Positions 56,374 to 64,000 of a DNA stretch of 64,000 nt are shown here, in pieces. Both the position numbers and the translations under genes were made by a program. Positions within the stretch are counted from its first letter, which is position 1. Each line of letters starts with the position of its first letter. The DNA is from Globisporangium splendens (Eukaryota > Oomycota > Peronosporomycetes > Pythiales > Pythiaceae), in assembly GCA_006386115.1 (NCBI GenBank), contig VFIW01000166.1:53658-117657 (forward strand), given 5' to 3'. The notes under the pieces were generated by a model, which saw only the letters and a program-made list of their open reading frames with translations, made no database searches and was not told the origin of the DNA.

Positions 56374-59262
56374 TTAGGAATAGTCCGAGTCGACGGCGTG
56401 GATGAACGCCAGGTAGTTGACGTCGTTGGTGACTTTGCGGCCGTCGCGCACCGCGAACCGGTCGCAGAGCGCCTGGACTTCGTGTGGCGCCAATTCCAGC
56501 TTCATCATGTCGAGCACGGCCGCGTACTGGAACTTGGTCACGCGACTGATCTTGTTGTGGTCGTAGTCCTGGAAGTAGGGCTTCATGTGCAGCCGTCGGT
56601 GGTTCACTTCGAGACGCAATCACGCCAAGATGCGGTGCATCGAGTCATCGTTCTTATCGGTGGACGATGCGATTCCTTTAAGCTCGCCGTTCATGTCTGG
56701 AGACTGGCCGACCTGCTCAATGGCATCGAGGAACGCGCGCCAATCGATCTTGTCCGAGTTCTTGGCCGAGAGGAAGTGCGTGCTCAGCGTGTCCACGTCG
56801 GCCGCGTCCAGCACGCAGCCGCTCCGGTTCAGTGCCGTGTGGAACTTGGCGACCGTGATCTCGCCCGACCAGAGCTTGCCGCCCTCGGTCACGAACTCCT
56901 TGATGCGGATGCGTCGAACATTCAACTGGCGACGGATTTTCGCAATCAGCAGACTCACATCGGTCAGCGACGACGTGTCCAAATTGCGCATTTGTCGAAT
57001 GGCGGCCGCATTCTCGGGTTTTATGGCGCCGGCGTTGAACAATTCCTGTCGATACGCAACACTGCCCGGCAGCAAAAGCGTCGATCCTTCAGCCTTGGGC
57101 GTGATCCCAATGATGCCAAGTGTCTGCAGGAACGCGCGGTAGTTCACGTCGCGAATCGAGCTCAGTGTGGTGTTTGTCGTACCATTCGCGATCGGTTCGC
57201 GGAATTTCAGAACCAGCAATCGGGTCTGTGCGCCATCGGCTGGCAGCAAACTGAACATCGAGAGCACGCGCTCAAACTTGGTCGCCGAGATGAACCCCTG
57301 CTTGGTGCGGTCGAAATCTTCAAACGTGGGCTTGATACTTAACCGCTGGCGGTCGATCGCGCGCTTCATTGTGACTGCAACCTGCGTTACGCGCCGCTCT
57401 TCGTCGTTCGTGAGCTCCTTCTCTTCTTTGACACCGCCAAATCGGCCGCCACGGGTTACTAGCGCGCTCAAGTCGTGGTTCGGTACCCGCTCAAGCCCTT
57501 TTACCGTGAACACGCTCTCGACATCGTCGACAAAGCGCTTCCACGCGACGAAATGCTGCCCGGCACTGTCGACCAACTCACGACACGCGCACTCGTCGCC
57601 CAGGAGCTTCATCTCGTCCTTGGACAGGATTAACTCCGCCGTCCTAAGTCCCGCACAGAATTGCGTGGCGGTGACGTTGCCACGACGAAGCTTATCGAAA
57701 TCACGATAGTATTCATCCAAACGAATGCGATCACGCTTGGCGATCTGCTTGATGTATCGAAGCAGCATGGGCACGGAGCGCGTGTGTATCTCGGACTCGA
57801 CTTCTTCAAACGTGCAGGGCTTGATTCTCGTGGGAGAGATGATCTCCGAGACGATATTGCCGCGAGACAAAGGGCGACTCTGGTTCGTGGTCCCAGATTT
57901 CCAGTGCTCCAGGTCGTAGCAGAACGTGACGTAATTCACGGAGCGATCGCCGTGGGTGCTGGCATAGTGTTTCAGCAGCACGCGTTTCTCGGCATCGTTT
58001 GCCAGTGTTAGCTTGAGGATCGTCATCACGCGGAAGAATTGCTCGATCGTGATGTGCTCGCGACGCCCTTTGTCGAAATCCTGGAATGATGGCTTGAGTA
58101 GAACGCATCAAGTGGCACAAAACGATCCAAGTCGCCGGATCACCGTCTGGTGGATCTCTGCTTCTACATCGCTCAGAGTACCACGCGCCTCACGTGAGCA
58201 CTTTGTGGCCGACGAGGTAATCGTCGAGGCTGCAATCGAGGACAGAATGTCGTCGTAATTGTTGCTGTCATCGTTCGACTCGCAGTTGCTTTTGCCCTCG
58301 ACGTAGTTACAAAAGCGAATGTAATCCACTTTGTTGCAATCGAGTCCCTTGATGACGTACTTTTTCACCAAGAGATCCAAGTCGCTTTCCGTGAGCGACC
58401 CAAAGCAAAGCTTCACGCAACGTTTGAATTGCGCTTCGCTGCATTTTCCCGTGCGTAACGAATCGAAATCGGTGAAGAAGTTCTTGGTGCGAATGCGGTT
58501 ACGAAACACGAGTTCTGAGAGCTCGGCTTCTAGTTCCTGCACAGCATCGGCATCAGTGCTTCCGGGCTCAAATGCAGCAGGCGCTGTGTAGCGGCGACGG
58601 TCTGGTGACCGTGGAGCTGCTACCGTTGTTCCAGCACCGGCCGCGCCTGGGCAAATATCAAAATGCAGAGCTCGGTAATGCACGTCCAGCTCGTCGCCGT
58701 ACGCCTTGAGCAGAACGTCCATCTCTTCTTTCGTCAAGTACATGATATCGAGCAAACCGCGCACAAATTGCGGTTTGGTAACTTTGCCGGCGTTGCTTTG
58801 ATCAAAGTCGTGGAACACGTCTTTCAGCACGATCCCCTTGTTCATCACCGCAGCGAACAACTTGGCTTTTACCAACTTGAGCAGCTCCAGTTCGCTCTCC
58901 GAGAGCGATGCGGCGCCGAATTTCTTGAGCGACGGCATCTCGTTCCGAATCCTGTTCTTCAACTCTGGGTTCCCTTCCAAGCCCTTCACAGTGAACACTT
59001 TGTCGATCAGATCGCAAAAGCGGCGATAGTCGACAAACAGTGGCTCATCGGGGAAGCGATACTTGGCGAGCAGCAAATTCACTTCGGCAGACGAAAGGTG
59101 AAGTCCACTGACGTCTAATGCGCGCTTGAACTGCTCTGCTTTGATTTTCTTGTCGTGGTGGACGTCAAATGTTTTCATAAACTCTTCGAGGCGAATCCAT
59201 CTCTGCTTGCATAACACGCGGATCTTGGCTTTCAGCGAACGGAATTCATGAGAGCTGTGCAT
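56374..59262 (-). CDS. Long EF-hand-repeat protein; frame contains two internal TGA codons
   Basis: One reading frame runs from ATG 59262 to TAA 56374 (963 codons) except for TGA at 58110-58108 and 56622-56620. Repeats of about 100-140 residues recur through it, each with a basic lead and a short acidic helix-loop segment: WIRLEEFMKTFD, VLKDVFHDFD, RTKNFFTDFD, LLKPSFQDFD, RLDEYYRDFD, SIKPTFEDFD and HMKPYFQDYD. Many loops lack full calcium ligands. The design resembles EFCAB6-type multi-EF-hand proteins, some associated with flagella, but this is inference. Coding similarity continues across both TGAs: CVLLKPSFQDFDK follows the first and LRLEVNHRRLHMKPYF the second. The gene may be decaying, mis-sequenced, or read through; conventional translation would stop after 384 residues. 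Confidence 0.75.
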
Positions 59263-59591
59263 TTTTGCTACCTCTCCGGCTCATACAACGAACGCTGGCT
59301 GACTTGGACGCAAGGTTCGAAGTTCAATTCCGCCAAGAAGTGCACTGGAAAATCTGCATCAAACCGATGTCTTGCGCGCCTCCAAAACAAGAAAAAGTTG
59401 TACAAATAGCATCGCGGATCCCTAAATAAACCTGCAACATGACCTCAAATAGAATCTGCCGCCAGCTGCAGGGTAAGATACACTACAAACTCTTCCGCGA
59501 TGAAGTCACATCAACTTTTTCGAAAATATGAAAAAAAGGAAAACAAAACAAAAATCCTTGGATGGTGCTCCAGTATCGGATCCTCACCACA
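59263..59591. promoter_or_regulatory. Spacer between the EF-hand gene start and the RAD21 stop
   Basis: About 330 bp, both neighbours on the minus strand. It should contain the EF-hand gene promoter and the RAD21 3' UTR. No specific site or further gene is recognised. Confidence 0.4.
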
Positions 59592-62205
59592 TTACTCGAG
59601 ATCACCGTCTACTGCTGGAATGGTCTCGGAAAAGCGTGTCGCTTTCGTGACCTTGATATCTCCGTACGGTCGCGATTGGTCCACATTCACATAATTTAGC
59701 GTCTTCAATTGCAGGAGCTCAAAGAAGAGCGCAGCAGCCGTGCGACGGCTTTGCGTGTTCTTTGTCAGCTGCTTGTACGTGACGTAGGTATGAAGAAAAT
59801 ATAACCCCTCTGTCTACTCTCTGCGAATGTTTCTCTGCTGCCCTCCATAGCCCCAATTTTTTCCTTTCCCTTTTTTTTCCGCTCCCCCCCACCCCCCCCC
59901 CCCTGTTTGCATTCACCCCCCCCCTTTTTTTTCTTTTTGCATTTGCTCGTTTATTAGTGTGCGTTAGCTCCCAATCGCCGCTCGCTCATCGCACACATCC
60001 TTGCAACAAGTGGCGCGTTTACCCTTTTCGTGAAGAGTTGCCGCCGCTTTCATCCCTTCACCGTGGCGGGGTGCCTTTTGTGCTCTTTGCGTGTTGTGTG
60101 TACGGCGGCGGTAGACGCCACCACATGCAGTGTGCGTTTTTATGGGGCCATCCAGATACCATCGGTTGCACCACACCAGTGAGTTGGTGAACGCTGTGAC
60201 CGCCTACAATGTCCACGTTCCAAATTACAACGCATCTTCCTCCTCAGGGTACACATCCGGGATCAACCCTACGGAACCAACGCCACCCCCCAAAACAGTC
60301 AGCACACCGAACGAACCGGCGGAAGTGCATCTCTTCCACAACCATGAGTAAAGAAAACCCCAACACAGAAGCTAACACGCCGTTTCGTCCCAGATCCAAC
60401 CGAACCCCCACACCTGGGCGCTCCACCGCCGGTCCCTCGAACCATCGCACATCACCACACCCCCACCACAATCTGACGAACATAGCAGAAATCGAGCACC
60501 TCGCCACCGTCGTGACATTATCAAACCAAACCATGTGTATAATATAAGTCAAGTGCGCAATTTCCGGAGTCTGTAAACAACACCCGGGATTCGTACCGAG
60601 AGCGCACTGAGTCGACGAGTCTGTTCCACTTCTTCGTCCGCCTTGTCGGCTTCATCGTTCTCCTCGGACACAAATGGGAATTTGCGCTTCTTCTTCATCG
60701 TGTACGTAAACATACTGAGCAATTCGTCCGATATATTCAGCATGCACGGCTTCGCAAACAATTCTGGACCAGCCGAAACACTCGAGCTGCTTGGCTTTCG
60801 GTACGTCACATCTCGGGTCCGAGTGATATCAAAAGTATCCGTCATGCCCTGGCATCGGCAATAAAATGAGCAAAACCAGTCATCGCAATCACAGGCAACG
60901 AACTATTCCATATGTCCTCACCTTCTTCAAGAACGCTGAACTCAACTCCGTCACACTATCGCGACCGATTCTTCGCTTCTTCTTCGGGCGGACAGTCTGC
61001 GCTTGTTCTTCATCCGCAAGCGCAAAGTCAAGAGACGCACGCGACGTGCTGTTGATGCTGGCATTAAGATCTGTGCTGATGTCCAGCGAGTTGCTCGCTG
61101 GGCTTGGAGGAACATCAAAACCATTGCCCATCTCCAACGCATCTGGCGCCATCTCGCCATACTCATCGCTGAACGCCAGATTGGGTTGGAACGCATCACC
61201 AAATCCAGACTCTTCCGCATTGGACTTGTCCATCGCATTCATCAATCCAGACTCATCCAACTCCGGGAGAACTGCGGACACATCACGAGCCACTTCCACG
61301 TCACTGACAGCACTGGCGTTTAGCACACCCTATGGAGTCAACAAAAAATGGACCAAAACAGTTAGTCACATGCTATTCATGTGGCAAAATAAAACATGAA
61401 CTCAAACCTCTCTGTCTGCCATGTCGTCCAAATCAAACGCTTGCCAGTCACCACCCCCAAATGAATCCTCGACACCAAACCCATCTAAATAACAAAAAAA
61501 CAAAATAAAAGCAACAGCAGAGAAATTGTCAGCAAAAACACTCGACATGCTCCAAACGCTGCTCATAAAAATGCTCAAGTACCTCGTGCCGCCAATTCGT
61601 CTTCTTGCACCCGTTGCAATGGATCGGCGAGCGTAATGTCCTGACGACGCGCAGTCGTTTGACTAGACGCGTTGATCCACTCATCCAGCGATGGCGCAGC
61701 AATCGCACTGGATTTAATAATATACGCAAACAAGGCAGCACACAAACAGCAGCAATCAGGGAATGCAACCCATAAGTCAAAAAATGCTCGCGTAGAACGA
61801 CAGACATATCAACATACGCATACACACTTACTCAATCGAGTACGTCAGTTCGACATCGAATTCACCAAAGTTGCTGACGTTGATCGCATGTGAGCTCGCT
61901 TGCTGGTTGCTGGCTGGCAGGTCGACGACGCCGGGGCGGAACGCCAACTTGATCTTCACGAGCGCTTCGCTGCAGTCCGAGAAGAGGTACTTGACCTTGC
62001 GCGAGTAGATGCGCACGACGCCCAGCAGCAGGTGGCCCGACACGCGCAGCGCGAGCGGCACCTGCGGGTTCACGATCGAGTCGACCGAGCTCTGGATGTC
62101 GGCCGTGAAGATCTGCTGCTTGTTGAGTTTCTTGTCCCAGTGCGCCGCCAGCCAGATCTTGCCCAGCGGGCCCTTCTTCGCCAGGATGATCTGCGAGTAG
62201 AACAT
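59592..62205 (-). CDS. RAD21: Cohesin subunit RAD21/SCC1 (6 exons)
   Basis: Predicted 470 aa. Exons in coding order: 62205-61832, 61707-61583, 61484-61408, 61329-60922, 60848-60597 and 59768-59592, all GT-AG with consistent phases. The N-terminus begins [20 protein letters not shown] and continues through [19 protein letters not shown] and KIKLAFRPG, the SMC3-binding kleisin domain. The middle is acidic and has a KKKRRIG basic patch. The last exon encodes the winged helix that binds SMC1 ([17 protein letters not shown], then [12 protein letters not shown]). RAD21 closes the cohesin ring that holds sister chromatids. The last intron is 828 bp, about ten times the others. The exact acceptor at 59769 is the least certain junction, and an extra small exon could be missed. 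Confidence 0.87.
59866..59936. repeat. C/T homopolymer tract in the last RAD21 intron
   Basis: Runs of T and C (up to about a dozen bases) alternate, with GCATT-CACCCC-like phrases. On the gene's own (minus) strand this is a G/A-rich stretch about 100-170 bases upstream of the last exon. Confidence 0.75.
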
Positions 62206-62512
62206 CGTCGCGAGCGCGCAGTAGAGAGTGCGGGAATGCGGCGGTTGCCTTTAAGGAATGCGGAATATGCGCTGGTGGTGCTTTCCCTTTGCTTTCCCTC
62301 GGCGATTGACTGACTGAGCGTATAGAACGGTGGTGGGCGGTGGGGAAACGTAGACCGCGAACGTATAGGTCTTCTGTCAGGGTACTTCACTGTGCAAATG
62401 CATATTGGAGAATGGATGTGTATGCAATACCGCAGGGAAATGACACCAAGCATTCGATTACGGAGGTTTGAAGGTAGATGCAAAAATAGGAACTTTGGTT
62501 GAGTTGCTGCTT
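62206..62512. promoter_or_regulatory. Upstream region of RAD21
   Basis: About 307 bp between the J-domain gene stop and the RAD21 start, both on the minus strand. No coding content is seen. It presumably carries the RAD21 promoter. Confidence 0.45.
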
Positions 62513-63079
62513 TTAGGAAGAAGGGAACGTGGCCGCCAGCAGCTCGTACGCGAGCACGATCTCCTTGAACGTGGCCTCCGCGTTCTCGTGCGCGCTGCAG
62601 TCGGGGTGCCACTCGAGCGCTTTCTTGCGGAACGCGGCTTTGATCTCCTGCGGTGTGAGGGATTTGGCACTCGCGCCATCGAGGCCCAGCGTCGCGCACG
62701 CGTCCTGCAGTTCCGTGGCGCTTGAACGATGCCGCGCGTGCGCATGCGTCCGTCGGCGGTGCTTACGCGGATCAAAACCGTACCAGTCGAACGGACACGA
62801 CGTGCACGGCGTTTCCCATCCGCACACGAGGCAGCAGAAGCTCAGCTGCTGGTAGATCTCGGAGCCTGACGACGGAGGCGACGAGGAGGATGAAGAGGAC
62901 GGCGCTGGAGGCGGTTGCGATGCGGACGCTGCGCTGCTAAAGCATTTTCCTGGACGATGATGACGATGGCGGTGGCGGTTCTGTGTAGTGGGCGTGCTGA
63001 CGACACCCTTCCGCTTGATGCTCTGGTGCTGGAGGAAGTGCAGACGCCGCTGCGCACCGTTGACGGCGCCGCGGTGCAT
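62513..63079 (-). CDS. Small J-domain protein with Cys cluster, likely mitochondrial
   Basis: 188-aa single-exon protein. The N-terminus MHRGAVNGAQRRLHFLQHQS is basic without acids and suits a mitochondrial presequence. A Ser/Pro-rich linker follows, then a Cys-rich segment CCLVCGWETPCTSCPF (about residues 82-97), then the J-domain at the C-terminus (LTPQEIKAAFRKKALEWHPD with the HPD triad, then AYELL). The J-domain would stimulate an Hsp70 ATPase. The architecture Cys cluster then C-terminal J-domain is like HscB/HSC20, the Fe-S cluster co-chaperone, where CxxC pairs precede the J-domain. However, the long C-terminal ISCU-binding domain of HscB is missing, so I do not assign that name. Confidence 0.8.
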   Translation of the reverse strand: MHRGAVNGAQRRLHFLQHQSIKRKGVVSTPTTQNRHRHRHHRPGKCFSSAASASQPPPAPSSSSSSSPPSSGSEIYQQLSFCCLVCGWETPCTSCPFDWYGFDPRKHRRRTHAHARHRSSATELQDACATLGLDGASAKSLTPQEIKAAFRKKALEWHPDCSAHENAEATFKEIVLAYELLAATFPSS

Positions 63080-63645
63080 GTGCTTCCGTCGAGTCGAATT
63101 GATTATTGTTGCTCGACGAGTGACATCCGTGTCAAGAAAAGAGCTCTCGCTTCTGATAGGACGGCTCTGGAGAGTTCCGCGCTTTTGATTGGGTGAACTC
63201 GTCGTAGTCGATCAGACCAGAACAGCCACAAGAAACATTTCGCATCCTGCTCAAGCCACCAAGTCAGACTGAAAATTCGCACGACAAAGAACGTCAGCTG
63301 TGTGAAGCGTAGAGGCTCGGTGCATGTGCGACACAGTGTAATGCCGGTAGCGATGTGTCTGTGAGGCATGCAATTGTTGATACTGAACCAGGAACGGCAT
63401 CAGGTGTCAGCACCCAGGTTCGTAAAGCGATATGCAAGACTTTAACACACTGCATCCATATTTCTGGCTCTTAATGCGGAGAAGGCATGCACGATGCCCT
63501 GATACCGAGTGGCAGGATGGGTGTCAGTGGGATCTGATACTGAGTGGCGGATTTGATCATTTTTTGAACCCATGAGTTGAGTGAGCTCTTCACGAACAGA
63601 GCAAGCTTTTCACAACAGAAGAAGCCTCGAAACAACAAACAGATA
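63080..63645. other. Intergenic region upstream of the J-domain gene
   Basis: About 565 bp with no recognisable coding content. It includes the J-domain gene promoter on the minus strand. Confidence 0.4.
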
Positions 63646-64000
63646 ATGGCGACAGCAACAGCAACTCTCTCAGAGCGCGTGTTTGCGGGGCGTCCTGCGT
63701 CTGCGGGATCCAGAGGCAGAGCGCGAGGGCTCGTTCCAGCGCAGCTACGAGTGGCTCGAGCCCGTGATCTCACACACTGGGTTGACAATGCGCCGTGTGT
63801 CTCCACAGGAAAGTGAGACTATGGCAGTCGCCATGCGCGACGCGATTGCTGTGTGACATACGGTGGCCGCGTGCCCGGGGTTTCGGGACAAGAGAACCCT
63901 GCATTCTGGCGGAGCGTGATCTCCGAACTGCTCGTTGTCGACGACGAGGATGTGGTGCAGGACCACCGAGCCACTAGGACGCTGCCTTCGGATGCGCATG
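63646..64000 (+). CDS. Unidentified partial coding segment at the window edge
   Basis: One plus-strand frame reads coding-like protein: LRDPEAEREGSFQRSYEWLE, then SHTGLTMRRVSPQESETMAV, ending at a TGA near 63857. Just after it, another frame reads YGGRVPGVSGQENPAFWRSV and ISELLVVDDEDVVQ to the end of the window. The two would join by a one-base frameshift near 63855. A CTCTCTCAG acceptor-like site at 63670-63678 could open the first piece. I do not recognise the protein. A frameshift in the assembly, a pseudogene, or chance are all possible. Confidence 0.35.

Noticed and set aside
56398..57342. 314-codon plus-strand open frame opposite the EF-hand gene
   Set aside because: Its content mirrors the codons of the minus-strand EF-hand repeats and has no domain of its own.
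58030..58185. A small intron that would splice out the first TGA of the EF-hand gene
   Set aside because: Possible GT...AG pairs give in-frame introns of only 51 or 75 bp, and they would delete the conserved lead of an EF-hand repeat, so read-through or mutation fits better.
60209..60547. 112-codon plus-strand frame inside the last RAD21 intron as a nested gene
   Set aside because: Low-complexity Pro/Thr/His/Asn composition and no recognisable motif; kept only as an observation about the intron.
1..64000. CRISPR arrays, integrases, transposases or retroelement genes
   Set aside because: No regularly spaced repeats and no reverse transcriptase, integrase or transposase motifs were seen in any frame.

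Overview
The window looks like nuclear DNA from an oomycete (Phytophthora/Pythium-like). The evidence is an expanded family of START + FYVE-finger proteins, short GT-AG introns (mostly 59-125 bp), GC-rich third codon positions, and a eukaryotic gene set (RPS3, REV1, RAD21, GCH1, an ABCC transporter, a kinesin relic). The organism call is inference from gene content. Splice sites were placed by eye from GT/AG signals, reading phase and family alignment.

Left half (1-33.6 kb). This is a START-FYVE gene cluster built around a large direct duplication: copy 1 spans 1 to about 11481 and ends in a 92-N gap, and copy 2 spans about 20879 to at least 33554. Each copy carries START-FYVE gene A (4 exons), START-FYVE gene B (intronless), a fragment of an Fe/Mn superoxide dismutase, and gene E on the minus strand. 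Gene E is a multidomain RNA-repair-like protein with a 2H phosphodiesterase, a dual-specificity-type phosphatase, a P-loop kinase and an RNA ligase. Between the copies lie a 1428-aa START-FYVE protein with internal repeats (gene D) and a third short START-FYVE gene (gene C). Damage is reciprocal: gene B is wrecked in copy 1 and intact in copy 2, while the ligase half of gene E is intact in copy 1 and wrecked in copy 2. A central block of about 6.4 kb looks identical between copies while the flanks differ, so recent conversion and assembly artefact both need considering.

Middle (33.6-45 kb). Contents are a decayed kinesin, two tandem paralogous PPR-like genes with the same five-exon structure, mitochondrial-type N-termini and acidic tails, and an intronless 1293-aa MRP-type ABC transporter.

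Right part (45-64 kb). This is an ordinary gene-dense region: a short La-motif protein, a DTW-domain tRNA-modifying enzyme, ribosomal protein uS3/RPS3, a five-repeat Myb protein whose last exon overlaps the end of REV1 by 46 bp, GTP cyclohydrolase I, a long EF-hand-repeat protein whose reading frame contains two internal TGA codons, cohesin RAD21 (six exons, one long intron), a small J-domain protein with a Cys pair cluster, and an unidentified partial coding segment at the edge.

The most interesting objects are the RNA-repair fusion (gene E), the conserved C-terminal DLSYL motif shared by the short START-FYVE proteins, the repeat architecture of gene D, and the twice-interrupted EF-hand gene. 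I saw no CRISPR, complete transposon or tRNA gene.
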